Of a stretch of 64,000 nt of DNA, positions 17,836-26,713 are shown piece after piece. The DNA is taken from the NCBI GenBank assembly GCA_016278615.1, contig JADQBM010000010.1:1-64000 (forward strand). Direction: 5' to 3'. Each line of letters opens with the position of its first letter. The stretch's first letter is position 1. The notes beneath the pieces were generated by a model. That model was not told the origin of the DNA, searched no databases, and saw nothing but the letters and a program-made list of their open reading frames with translations. The stretch is from Clostridia bacterium. GTDB taxonomy: Bacteria > Bacillota > Clostridia > Peptostreptococcales > JAAYPU01. A program made the position numbers and the translations under genes.

Positions 17836-19410
17836 TTATTTCAATATTCTTTTGTCTACAAGAACATAGGTAGTATCACCAATTTCAGGAATATATTTAC
17901 CAGACTTATATACAAATTCTACATAGCTTTCATTAACTGTGCCATCTTCAAGTTTTTCTTGAAGGACTCCCCGTACTACATAATACCTATAAGGAGGATT
18001 TGAACTATTTGACACATATACTGTATGCCAATTTGCTAAGAGTGTTTGATTAGGCTTTAATACGGCAGGTTCAATTAAATAAAAATCTTCAATTATACCA
18101 TTTGCCGGACCTATTGCTGTATTATAATATTCAAAATCATAACAAGGCTCTCCATCATAATAAGGGTATTTTTGTAATTCTGTTACCATTTCATCTGTTA
18201 CCTTAGCTGATAACTCAATCACTAGATCGAAAGCTTTATCCCTTTTTTTATAATATTCTTCTGCATCAATTGTCATACTATCATCTGTCTCTGTAGTTGT
18301 CTCATCATTTTCCTCCGTTGGTTCTGATTGACTCTTTCTTATTATCTCTTTATCGCCTAATTTTTCTTCTCCACTAAAGTAATAAGTAGGTTCTTCGCCA
18401 AATGGTGCCGAAACATTAAATGCATATGCCATATTCTGTTTTTCAATCGTTCCGTCTTCTAAGATAGTTTGTAATGCTCCTATTATTACATAATCAGCGT
18501 ATTTTGACATATATGTTAATTTAGGGCTTGTGTAAAATTCTTCATTGTCATCAAATTCATAAATTATATCAAAAAATGTATTATATATCCATCTATGAAT
18601 ATCTGAATCTTTTGCATTAACCTGAGAAATATTGACATCGTGAACATCATTAAATCCATGCCCCTCTTTAGGCTCTCCAAACATATTATCATAATTTTGT
18701 AATATACTAATATCTTCCTCCGTTAATTCCGTAGTAGGCTCACCATACACAACTGTACCTGACAATCCAATATCTCTGGCTTTATCCTCATCAATTGCAC
18801 CCATATCCACAAGCTTTTCAGCTAAGCTTATTTCACTATCCTTTAATTGCATCTTAAATGCTAAATAGCTTACTTTTGCTATATGGTCTCTTAAAAAGGT
18901 ACTGGAATTTAACTCTAAATAATCCGAATCAGCAATCAAGTCATTATTTTTTGCAAACTCTATTGACTTATCCCATGAAAAATCACCGTCTGCATCACTG
19001 TATCCTAATGCCCTCAGGATAAAAGTAAAATAACTATTAGCCACCATTAAGTCATTTGAGCCAAAGGTCGTAGGGCTTGTACCATTGGTCAACTTTTCAT
19101 GATACAGATATCCGACGTAATCACTTGCCCAAGCCGGCACATCTGTAAATGGATGCTCATATTTTTTCTCCTGGGCTTCTTTTTCAGCACCCAATAATCT
19201 TACGAACATTATACTTGCTTCTATTCTGGTTGGTTCCCTATCAAGCTCAAATCCTGAACTGGTTCCTTTAAACACTCCTATTTCTTTTAACTTAGCAGCG
19301 TAATCTTCATATTTAACTTGATATGTATTTGCGTATATTGTTACGGATGTTAATAAAATTGTGATCAATAAGGCAATTAAAAAAGTTATTCTTCTTTTTA
19401 AATCATTCAT
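17836..19410 (-). CDS. Secreted SLH-domain surface protein
   Basis: A signal peptide (RITFLIALLITILLTSVTIYA) is followed by about three S-layer homology repeats in residues 30-220: EPTRIEASIMFVRLLGAE, TFGSNDLMVANSYFTFILRALGY and STFLRDHIAKVSYLAF. These anchor the protein to wall polymers. The C-terminal 300 residues are unknown. They contain two related copies of a module ending YVIIGALQTILEDGT and YYVVRGVLQEKLEDGT, separated by an acidic Glu/Thr linker. An aggagg lies 10 bases upstream of ATG. A broken homologous module lies directly upstream. Confidence 0.85.
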   Translation of the reverse strand: MNDLKRRITFLIALLITILLTSVTIYANTYQVKYEDYAAKLKEIGVFKGTSSGFELDREPTRIEASIMFVRLLGAEKEAQEKKYEHPFTDVPAWASDYVGYLYHEKLTNGTSPTTFGSNDLMVANSYFTFILRALGYSDADGDFSWDKSIEFAKNNDLIADSDYLELNSSTFLRDHIAKVSYLAFKMQLKDSEISLAEKLVDMGAIDEDKARDIGLSGTVVYGEPTTELTEEDISILQNYDNMFGEPKEGHGFNDVHDVNISQVNAKDSDIHRWIYNTFFDIIYEFDDNEEFYTSPKLTYMSKYADYVIIGALQTILEDGTIEKQNMAYAFNVSAPFGEEPTYYFSGEEKLGDKEIIRKSQSEPTEENDETTTETDDSMTIDAEEYYKKRDKAFDLVIELSAKVTDEMVTELQKYPYYDGEPCYDFEYYNTAIGPANGIIEDFYLIEPAVLKPNQTLLANWHTVYVSNSSNPPYRYYVVRGVLQEKLEDGTVNESYVEFVYKSGKYIPEIGDTTYVLVDKRILK

Positions 19411-19424
19411 TTAATCAAATCCTC

Positions 19425-19807
19425 CTAATCAGCTTCTATTATTCTTTTATTACCTAATTCTCTTATTTCTTCTAGATATATCTTTGGTTTTCCACCAAGT
19501 ATAGATTCATACCTAAATTCAGTTTCTTTATCTACTTCTTCTAGTGCATCTTCTAGTGTAGTTTGAAGTACATACCTTATCACATAATGACCTTACCAAG
19601 TCACACATGTTAAATTTTCATCAGTAAAAACCTTTTCGTGTTCACTTAAAGTAACTCTATAAATAAATATTTCATATGCAAACTTATGCATATTAGGATC
19701 ATATGGGTCAATTTGATTAAAGCCAACAAGAGGCTCTTTATCTCCAATTGATTAATAGTACAAACTTTTTCAATGTTCTCCTCATTAAACAGTAAGATTA
19801 TAGCCAT
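19425..19807 (-). pseudogene. Broken paralogue of the SLH protein C-terminal module
   Basis: In one frame the minus strand reads GDKEPLVGFNQIDPYDP, then an in-frame TAA after LTCVTW, then GHYVIRYVLQTTLEDALEEV and a regular TAG at 19425. A frameshift near 19745 separates the ATG-proximal part. The YVIRYVLQTTLED segment parallels YVIIGALQTILED and YYVVRGVLQEKLED of the SLH gene downstream. It is therefore a decayed tandem copy of that module. Its end carries the Shine-Dalgarno of the intact gene. Confidence 0.65.
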
Positions 19808-20085
19808 TTATTTATCTTTAGTTTAATACTCTTGCATGTCTCCTATATTAATATAGCATATTTTCCCAAAAATCTTATGCCTAAATTAAAAAAACACATA
19901 CTAATTCGAATACTACCAATAAGGCAAGTATTAAATCTCGTCTATTCATACGACTTATAGAATATGACGAACTATCAATAAGTTAAATTATTAAGATGTT
20001 ATAAAAAACATAAAAAGAAAGGGTATTATAACTTATTCTTCAGCTGTTGCACTAAATTTACGTAAGGCGCCATAGATAGACTTTG

Positions 20086-20165
20086 GCGGGCAGGCACGGT
20101 GACCAGCCCCTACAGATTGCCTATGATGAGATTGCCACGCTATGCTCGCAATGACAACATGGTTT
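20086..20165. repeat. Two short dispersed repeats
   Basis: A gggcaggcac...ccagcccctaca palindromic unit (also at 36-62 and 48151-48178) is followed by gattgccacgctatgctcgcaatgacaa. The second word recurs at about 21275-21312 with a few changes. The rest of 19810-20180 holds nothing I can support. Confidence 0.6.
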
Positions 20166-20180
20166 TTAATAACACCAATG

Positions 20181-20227
20181 GAGATTTTGGTACAAAATCA
20201 TCCTTCATTCTCAATTCATTCATATTC
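20181..20227. repeat. Core-hairpin element, short copy
   Basis: gattttggtacaaaatc is a perfect hairpin, followed by atccttcattctcaattcattcat. It is a short member of the CAAAAYC-CCTTCA family. It touches the 3' end of the SplB-like pseudogene. Confidence 0.7.
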
Positions 20228-21185
20228 TATTAAAAAAATCCATCTGACAATCACTCATTTCTCGACTATAAGAAGGCATTTTAGTTGAGATCTTATTCTC
20301 TTTGCAGAGCATTGAAAACAATTCTTTTAATTTTCCATGCCTGCTCACCCCGCAGGAATAACGTTGGTCATACCGTTTCTCATATTTTTGGCGCAATCCG
20401 GGAAACAGCAAGTCCAATTTTCCATAGTAATAAAGGCGCTGCCTGTCCCTTAGAGTCATTCCAAAGCTGGGGATAATAAATGAGGCGCCATAAGCAGCCG
20501 ACTGAGTTACAATGTTTGAAATGTTTTCTTCATTGTCTTCAATAAAAGGAAGGATAGGCATCATCAGGACCCCCGTCTTAATTCCAAGGGAAGAAAGAAT
20601 GCCCATGGCTTTCAGTCTTTCCGAAGGCAATGGCGCGCCTGGCTCTATCTTTTTTGCAAGTTCATCGTCTACCGTGGTTAGAGTAAAGGCGATACAGGCA
20701 TAGACCTTATTGATCTTATCTATAACATTAATATCTCTTAATATCAGATTGCTTTTGGTACATATGTGCAGTGGAAATCGATGCTCTGCAATAATCTCAA
20801 GACAGCGGCCTGTCAGGTTGTATTCCTTTTCTAAAGGAATATAGGGGTCACTCATGGCTCCAGTGCCGATGGTTCCTCTTTTTCTTTTATTTCTAAGTTC
20901 ATTTTCTAGAAGTTCCGGCGCATTGACTTTTATAATAATGTCATCGAACTGAAAAACTCTTAGCCAACCAGAGGTTGGAGAGTTTCTGTATGAGACCTAC
21001 ATCAAAATCAAAGATTTTAGTTAGGGCTTCAAGTTTTGTATTCTATAGCACTCACTTCTTGAATCGCAATAGATACATTGAAATTGACAGCCCCTATAAA
21101 TATTCATGCCAAAATTAACCCCAAACCAGCTGGAAGGGTACTTCATGTGATTTAATATGGTTTTCGCTTGTATTTCTTCAATCAT
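20220..21185 (-). pseudogene. Radical SAM SplB-like protein, interrupted by an 84-bp insertion
   Basis: The N-terminal part has IYRGCQFQCIYCDSRSECYRIQN, including the CX3CX2C iron-sulfur motif. The remainder has FDDIIIKVNAPELLENELR, GTIGTGAMSDPYIPLEKEYN and the C-terminal YSCGVSRHGKL. This is the SPL family radical SAM group ('DNA repair photolyase' type). An 84-bp element sits between QN and FDD. It keeps frame but brings in TAA and TAG. Removing it restores an uninterrupted frame of about 293 aa from ATG 21185 (Shine-Dalgarno gagagg). Two polypeptide halves might still be made; function is probably lost. Confidence 0.88.
20949..21032 (-). repeat. 84-bp hairpin element inserted in the SplB-like gene
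   Basis: In gene orientation it runs from ttgaagccct to gagtttttcag. It contains two hairpins: AAAATC-TTT-GATTTT, and a longer AAACTCT-CCAACC...GGTTGG-AGAGTTT ending in a T run. A second copy lies at 21403-21487. Only a possible TT duplication is visible at the joints. Confidence 0.85.
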
Positions 21186-21402
21186 ACTTTGAACCTCTCT
21201 TATCACAACGCTGTTTACATCTATAAATATATTATGATTCCCTAAAATTTTCAATATTTACTTATCTCTGTTGAGATTGCCGTGCTATACTCTCAATGAC
21301 AATAGGGTTTTTCTTTTGCCTTTATCTTAAAGGATCTCTATAAATTTTTTCTTGTATAACTATGCACTTAGAAACAAATAATAAAAAAGTCATCCTTAAT
21401 TC

Positions 21403-21487
21403 TTGAAGCCCTAGCTCAAATCTTTGATTTGATGTGCAGGTCTCATACAGAAACTCTCCAATCTTTGATTGGTTAAGAGTTTTTCAG
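21403..21487 (+). repeat. Second copy of the 84-bp hairpin element, upstream of ku
   Basis: About 85% identical to the copy in the SplB-like gene and in opposite orientation to it. Both hairpins are kept by paired changes: CAAATC/GATTTG for AAAATC/GATTTT, and CCAATC/GATTGG for CCAACC/GGTTGG. It ends 39 bases before the ku start codon. Confidence 0.85.
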
Positions 21488-21526
21488 TTAATTCTTAACT
21501 CTTAATTTATTAAGGCGGTGATTTTA

Positions 21527-22351
21527 TTGCATACTTTATGGAAAGGGTCCATAAGCTTTGGCTTGGTAAACATTCCTGTAAAAATGTTTACGGCAACAGA
21601 GGAAAAAGATATTCGGTTTAAATACCTTCACAAGGCCTGTAATACCCCCATCAAATACGAAAAAGTCTGTCCAACCTGTGATAAGAAGATTACTGAAGAA
21701 GATATTGTTCGGGGTTTCGAATACGAACCTGGCCGCTTCATTATAATGGATGCAGCCGACTTTGATTCTCTTAAAACCAGTGTGGGCTCCAAATCCATAG
21801 AAATATTAGATTTTGTCAATCTTGAAGAAATTGATCCCATTTATTTTGAAAAATCCTATTTCCTTGCACCTCAGGATAACGGTGCCAATGCTTACAGCCT
21901 TCTTCGAAAGGTCATGATGGATACTAAAAAAATAGCCATTGCAAAAGTGACCATAAGAAACAAACAATCTTTAGCCGCTTTAAGGATCTACAACAATGTC
22001 CTTATTATGGAAACCATTTTTTTTCCTGATGAAATCAGATCCGTCAGTTTGGTTCCTGGACTTCCAGAGGAAACAGAGGTAAGTGAGAAAGAATTGGACA
22101 TTGCCACAAAACTTGTGGACAATCTTACAGAAACTTTTGATCCTGTCAAATATACAGATGATTACCGGGAAGCTCTAAGAAGCCTCATCAATAAAAAAAT
22201 TGAAGGTCAAGAAATCGAGATAGCTCCGGAAGCCCCCCAAAGAAATGTCATTGATTTGATGGAAGCCTTAAAAGCAAGTGTCAAGGAAACCAAAAAAGCG
22301 CCTGCTAAAACTAAGAAAAAGGCCTCGTCAAACAGAAAATCTGTGGGGTAA
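21527..22351 (+). CDS. ku: Ku DNA end-binding protein
   Basis: Homodimeric ring that binds DNA double-strand ends and recruits the ligase/polymerase in bacterial non-homologous end joining. HTLWKGSISFGLVNIPVKM at the N-terminus is the classic bacterial Ku opening. A four-Cys set (KACNTPIKYEKVCPTCDK) follows, and the Lys-rich tail (KKAPAKTKKKASSN) is a DNA-binding extension. TTG 21527 gives the usual MHTLWKG start, six bases after ggcggtg; the track's GTG is part of that Shine-Dalgarno. The stop overlaps the ligase ATG (TAATG), so the genes are coupled. Confidence 0.95.
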   Translation: MHTLWKGSISFGLVNIPVKMFTATEEKDIRFKYLHKACNTPIKYEKVCPTCDKKITEEDIVRGFEYEPGRFIIMDAADFDSLKTSVGSKSIEILDFVNLEEIDPIYFEKSYFLAPQDNGANAYSLLRKVMMDTKKIAIAKVTIRNKQSLAALRIYNNVLIMETIFFPDEIRSVSLVPGLPEETEVSEKELDIATKLVDNLTETFDPVKYTDDYREALRSLINKKIEGQEIEIAPEAPQRNVIDLMEALKASVKETKKAPAKTKKKASSNRKSVG

Positions 22352-23304
22352 TGTTTGTGGAACTTTACAATCCTATGGAGCCTGTACTAAGAGATACCCT
22401 GATTCATCACCCTGATTTCATTCATCAGATTAAATGGGATGGCATTCGAGGTATTATCTATTTTGAAAATTCTAAAATGGAAATACGGACAAAAAATAAC
22501 TCCCACGTTACCCCCAAATACCCGGAGCTTCAAAACTTAAAAAAGCATTTTACTGGTGATAATGGGATTATCGATGGAGAAATAGTGGTTCTTGATAGCA
22601 AGGGGAAGCCTGATTTTCAAAAAATATTAGCCCGTCATATGATTCAGACGGATCATAAAATCAATTACTTGGCGCGTAACAACCCCGTATTTTATATCGT
22701 CTTTGATTTATTGTATTTAAACAATCAAGATTTAAGACGATTTAAATATTCTGATAGAAAAGAACTGTTGGAAAAATATTATGTGAATGGGAACCTTACA
22801 GCCATAACAGATGATTTCTCTGATGGAGCGTCACTTTTTAATCTTATGAAGGAAAGAGGAATGGAAGGCATTGTTTCAAAAAATAGGACCAGTGGATATG
22901 TTTCTGGGAAAAAACACAGCTATTGGTTTAAGACAAAAATAAAAAAAACAATATTGGCTGTCATTGGCGGTTTAAAACTAAAGAATAATTCACCTGTTTC
23001 AATGCTTCTGGGCATTTATGACTCTAAGGACCAACTGGTTTATTTAGGAAATGCCTCCTCAGGTTTAAAACAAAACGACTTATATCTCTTAAAAAATCAT
23101 ATGACAACCCTTAAAAGTGATGTCAGCCCTTTTATCAATTATTTACACGCCCCAAACACCTTGTGGCTTAAGCCTAATTTGACCTGTTATATCAGCTATC
23201 TTGAACGAAATGCCCAAGGTCATCTAAGACATCCTGAGGTTAATGGATTTTCCAATGAAAGTCCAAAGAGAGCACGTGGAGAGGAAATAACATGTCAACA
23301 GTGA
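22351..23304 (+). CDS. ATP-dependent DNA ligase, LigD ligase-domain type
   Basis: Seals ends in Ku-dependent NHEJ. The nucleotidyltransferase motif I HQIKWDGIRG has the adenylated Lys; motif IV-like DGEIVVLD and motif V (SYWFKTKIKK) are present. A C-terminal OB-fold region follows. At 317 aa it is a stand-alone ligase, where many bacteria have one LigD fusing ligase, polymerase and nuclease. It lies between ku and the polymerase gene, overlapping both. No 3'-phosphoesterase (nuclease) domain is present in this operon. Confidence 0.93.
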   Translation: MFVELYNPMEPVLRDTLIHHPDFIHQIKWDGIRGIIYFENSKMEIRTKNNSHVTPKYPELQNLKKHFTGDNGIIDGEIVVLDSKGKPDFQKILARHMIQTDHKINYLARNNPVFYIVFDLLYLNNQDLRRFKYSDRKELLEKYYVNGNLTAITDDFSDGASLFNLMKERGMEGIVSKNRTSGYVSGKKHSYWFKTKIKKTILAVIGGLKLKNNSPVSMLLGIYDSKDQLVYLGNASSGLKQNDLYLLKNHMTTLKSDVSPFINYLHAPNTLWLKPNLTCYISYLERNAQGHLRHPEVNGFSNESPKRARGEEITCQQ

Positions 23305-24188
23305 TCTTGCGCTATGAAGATAAAGAAATAAAAGTCTCCCATCCAGATAAATATCTATGGCCTGAGCTTGAAATAACAAAAATTGATTATATTCATCATT
23401 TAATCCAATTAGCGCCCTTCCTCTTAAATCACACAACTCATCGTCTATTAACTGTCATCCGATACCCCAACGGTGTCCACGAAAACTCATTTTTTCAAAA
23501 GCATCTCCCTGCTTATTCTCCCAAATGGGTGGACTCTATTGAGTCAAAAGGCGAAAAATATATTATTCTCAATACCCTTCCTTCACTTGCATGGTTAGGT
23601 AACCAAAGTGCTTTGGAATTTCATACAACTTTTAATCCCATTCAAAAGCCTAACCACCCTGCTGCCCTTGTTTTTGATTTAGACCCTTCAGAGGGCCAAA
23701 ACTTCCAAGAGGTTGCCCATGGGGCACTTTTAATAAAAGAAACTCTCGAGTCTCTTCATATCACAAGCTTTCCAAAAACTTCTGGTGCCACAGGCATCCA
23801 AGTGTATATTCCTGTAAATCATCAGTACACTTATGAAGAAGCAAGAAATATCAATCAGTTTTTTGCTTCATATTTTATATCAAAATTCCCTGCCTATTTT
23901 ACCATGGAACGGATGGTTCGCAAACGAGGCAAAAAGATATATTTTGATTATCTTCAAATGTGGCCTAATAAGACAATCATATCCCCCTATTCTCCAAGGG
24001 CTGTAAAAACAGCAGCCGTATCCACCCCTATTACCTGGGATGAGTTGGAACAAGGATGCCATCCCCACGACTTTACTCTCTTAAACATTCATGACCGTTT
24101 GAAAAAAACAGGGGATTTATTTGAAATGCTGAATACACCTGAATCCTATCAAGATTTGTCTTTCATTCTGGAAAATATATCAAATTAG
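23292..24188 (+). CDS. LigD-type NHEJ polymerase (archaeo-eukaryotic primase fold)
   Basis: Stand-alone polymerase domain that fills gaps and adds nucleotides or ribonucleotides at ends held by Ku. Recognised by the KYLWPELEITKIDYIHH opening, the catalytic DLDPSEG metal site, SGATGIQVYIP, and YFDYLQMWPNKTI near the end. At 298 aa it equals the LigD POL domain. A ggagaggaaat Shine-Dalgarno lies inside the ligase gene and the two overlap by 13 bases. Three single-domain genes in the order Ku-ligase-polymerase form one operon. It is probably important for repair in germinating spores (inference). Confidence 0.93.
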   Translation: MSTVILRYEDKEIKVSHPDKYLWPELEITKIDYIHHLIQLAPFLLNHTTHRLLTVIRYPNGVHENSFFQKHLPAYSPKWVDSIESKGEKYIILNTLPSLAWLGNQSALEFHTTFNPIQKPNHPAALVFDLDPSEGQNFQEVAHGALLIKETLESLHITSFPKTSGATGIQVYIPVNHQYTYEEARNINQFFASYFISKFPAYFTMERMVRKRGKKIYFDYLQMWPNKTIISPYSPRAVKTAAVSTPITWDELEQGCHPHDFTLLNIHDRLKKTGDLFEMLNTPESYQDLSFILENISN

Positions 24189-24189
24189 T

Positions 24190-24488
24190 ATTCTATTACG
24201 AGATTGATCTATGATATAAGGAGGAAAATAGTAATTATTTGTATGTTCTGAAAAATAAGGTTCAAAAATAGGCCTATGCAGGATTTTTTCACTTAAATTT
24301 TGATACAGCTTAAGTAGCCCTTTAGACTTAAATATATACCATATAGCTGTATTTTCTTATTATTTCTTCATTAGCAAAGACCTTTGCAAATAAAATTTTC
24401 TTTATTCTATTGAAGTTAAGGTATCTTTTGCTTATAATCAAATGAGATGCATAATTTGTCTACATTTTATTCTTATGGGTGGGAAAAG
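24190..24488. other. Intergenic region, no supported feature
   Basis: AT-rich gap between the NHEJ operon and the next gene. It has an aaggagg at about 24220, but the ORF behind it is only two codons long. No clear terminator was found. Confidence 0.5.
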
Positions 24489-25124
24489 ATGAAAATAAAC
24501 GAAATAGAGAATTTTCTAAATAAAGTCAGTTCCATTATTTGTAGTAGAATCGTTTTGGAGAATGAGGAAATAAAAGAAATTCATGTGGTTTCTGATATGC
24601 AAAAAAATCCAAAGCAGCTGTCTCGTGACATACAATCTATTTTAATTTCTAAATTTAATGTGGATGTGGATTATAAAATCATAAGTGTTGCACAAATTGA
24701 AAGTGAAGAGGTTCTTGGTGGAGACTTCAGATTGAAGCTAAACACCATTGAGCATTCTACTAATGGAAAGATATTTAAAGCCAAGGTCGTCTTGGAAAAG
24801 AATGGTGAATTCTATGAAGGGACAAGCTCTGGTCCTCATTCATCTACCAATATTCCCAAACTCCTTACTTCAGCAGTCATAGATGCCGTAGAAGATTTTT
24901 ACGGTTCAGAAAATATATTTATACTTGAAGATGTCCTGAAGGTAATCCTCTCAGGCAAGGAAGCTTTTGTGACCTTAATCACTGCATTTATCAGCGGAAA
25001 AGAAACCTTGCTTTCGGGTTCAGCTGTTAATGGAAAAAACAGTGACGAAATGATTGTAAAATCAGCTTTAGATGCAATCAATAGAGTTTTAGTCAAGTTA
25101 TCCCATGATTATCAGACCGGATAA
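24489..25124 (+). CDS. Conserved protein of unknown function
   Basis: About 211 aa, soluble, no signal peptide. It carries IHVVSDMQKNPKQLSRDIQS and VDYKIISVAQI; a similar NPKQ..RDI...F...ID.K.IS..QI pattern occurs in uncharacterised proteins of spore-forming Firmicutes, as I recall. The second half has two Gly-rich beta repeats (GTSSGPHSSTNIPKLLTSAV and LLSGSAVNGKNSDE), each followed by a helix with Ala/Asp, which suggests an internal duplication. ATG 24489 follows gggtggg; the track's start is 14 codons earlier. Function unknown. Confidence 0.7.
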   Translation: MKINEIENFLNKVSSIICSRIVLENEEIKEIHVVSDMQKNPKQLSRDIQSILISKFNVDVDYKIISVAQIESEEVLGGDFRLKLNTIEHSTNGKIFKAKVVLEKNGEFYEGTSSGPHSSTNIPKLLTSAVIDAVEDFYGSENIFILEDVLKVILSGKEAFVTLITAFISGKETLLSGSAVNGKNSDEMIVKSALDAINRVLVKLSHDYQTG

Positions 25125-25142
25125 TCTTTTTTTTCTCAGCAG

Positions 25143-25250
25143 TAGAAATCTACAAATCAAAGATTTGTGATTTCCCTGCATAAGCGGAGCGAATATAGTA
25201 TGCCTTAGTTAGCGAATAGGCAGAGTACTCTGTAAAGGGGGCTATATTCG
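25143..25250 (+). promoter_or_regulatory. Structured leader upstream of a 25-aa peptide
   Basis: It contains a caaatcaaagatttg hairpin. A long-range pair then joins gcgaatatag (about 25188) and ctatattcg (just before the peptide ATG), enclosing a TGCCT/AGGCA hairpin. The Shine-Dalgarno aaaggggg lies at the base of this fold. It matches no riboswitch class I know. Confidence 0.4.
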
Positions 25251-25251
25251 A

Positions 25252-25329
25252 ATGAAGAGATTGATGGTTGTTGCTATGAGCATAATTTCTCTTATTCTTT
25301 CAGCAGGCGCTGGAGCTAGCTGGAGATAG
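25252..25329 (+). CDS. 25-aa hydrophobic peptide
   Basis: MKRLMVVAMSIISLILSAGA followed by GASWR. It resembles a lone signal peptide or membrane peptide. The aaaggggg ribosome site lies nine bases upstream inside a structured leader. It could be a leader peptide, a small membrane protein or the remnant of a secreted protein. It lies 118 bases before the HD-GYP gene. Not in the ORF track. Confidence 0.45.
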   Translation: MKRLMVVAMSIISLILSAGAGASWR

Positions 25330-25447
25330 TTATCAATTAAAGCCCGGTCTGGTAATTGTATTTTTTGAGATTATATTATTCTTGCTTCAACACTTTAAAG
25401 AGTCTTAATAATTATTAGCTATAAATGGGTTTTAGAGGTGAGCACAG

Positions 25448-26713
25448 ATGAATATTCCAAAAAAAGTATTACACTACATACTCATCATTACTTTTATTGC
25501 TACTGCCTTGACATGTTTCATTTCAGGTCATTATACTTTACCTGATCTTTCCGTCATCATATTTTGGGTAATTCTTGCAGCAACTTCAGAGTCCTTACTC
25601 ATTATACTTCCTAATGGTGTTGGCCTTTCTGTAAGCTTTGCCATACACCTCTCATGCATCATTGTAGGAGGTCCTTTATTAGCCATCATTGTATCTGGCT
25701 TTACCTATATTTTTTGTATTTATTCTGACGAAGGCATAAAACATATTTTTAATACACCCTTCTATAAGACTCTTTTTAATTCAACTCAAAGTATTATTTC
25801 TTCTGGTGTTACATCAATCGTATATTTGTATTCGGGAGGTTCTATAGGGGAATTCCTTTTAGTGCCTACTATTATTGCTGTTTTATTTTATACACTTATT
25901 AATACGCTTCTACTCTCCAAACTCATGTCATTATTACATAATAGAAAAAGTGTTGTTTCTGCATGGATAAATATCTTTAAAGATGTTTTTATCAATATGC
26001 TTGCAGTAGGATTAATTGGCATTATCTTAGCATTGGCCTATATGAGCTATGGGCCTGGCGCTGTTGTTTTATTCTTTGGTCCTTTACTTCTTGCTCGGTT
26101 CTCTTTTAAATTATATATCAATATGAGAACCACCTATTTAGAAACCATTCATGCTTTTAATAAATTTCTGGAAGCCAAAGACACCTATACCAGCGGTCAT
26201 GCTTCAAGGGTACAGCAATATGCTGAGATGATTGCACAAGCAGCCAATCTTCCCGAGGATAAAATCGAAAGCATAAGAACAGCCGCACTCCTTCATGATA
26301 TCGGTAAAATTGGAATCAGTGATAATATTTTGAAAAAACCTTTCTCCTTAACGGTTAATGAATATGAAGAAATTAAAAATCATGCGGTCATTGGAGCAGA
26401 ACTCATCGAAGGTGTGGATTTTCTTAAGGATATTTCTATTATCATTCGGCAACATCATGAACGTTATGATGGAAAAGGTTATCCTTCCGGATTAAAAGAA
26501 AATGAAACACGGCCAGAAGCAGCTATCTTAGCCGTTGCAGATGTCTACGATGCCATGACTTCTGAAAGGCCTTACAGAAAAGCTTTATCAAAAGGCGAAG
26601 CCTTAGAGGAAATAAAAAGAAATGCGGGAACCCAGTTACATCCTGTTTATGCCCAATGTTTGATAGAATTATTGGAAGAAGAATCTGATAAAGGTGTGGA
26701 AAGTATATGTTAA
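25448..26713 (+). CDS. Membrane HD-GYP domain protein
   Basis: Probable c-di-GMP phosphodiesterase anchored in the membrane. Residues 1 to about 225 hold six or more hydrophobic segments (HYILIITFIATALTCFISGH, LLAIIVSGFTYIFCIY and others). The HD-GYP domain fills 235-415 with LLHDIGKIG, the second histidine helix KNHAVIGAELIEG, the signature HHERYDGKGYP and the ADVYDAMTSERPYRKA helix. All expected metal ligands appear present. A gaggtgagcac lies upstream of the start. It overlaps the DUF5317 gene by 7 bases; the pair is probably one operon. Confidence 0.9.
   Translation: MNIPKKVLHYILIITFIATALTCFISGHYTLPDLSVIIFWVILAATSESLLIILPNGVGLSVSFAIHLSCIIVGGPLLAIIVSGFTYIFCIYSDEGIKHIFNTPFYKTLFNSTQSIISSGVTSIVYLYSGGSIGEFLLVPTIIAVLFYTLINTLLLSKLMSLLHNRKSVVSAWINIFKDVFINMLAVGLIGIILALAYMSYGPGAVVLFFGPLLLARFSFKLYINMRTTYLETIHAFNKFLEAKDTYTSGHASRVQQYAEMIAQAANLPEDKIESIRTAALLHDIGKIGISDNILKKPFSLTVNEYEEIKNHAVIGAELIEGVDFLKDISIIIRQHHERYDGKGYPSGLKENETRPEAAILAVADVYDAMTSERPYRKALSKGEALEEIKRNAGTQLHPVYAQCLIELLEEESDKGVESIC

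Noticed and set aside
19906-19972. 22-codon minus-strand ORF with hydrophobic product (MNRRDLILALLVVFELVCVF)
   Set aside because: No ribosome site and no homology recognised; too short to support alone.
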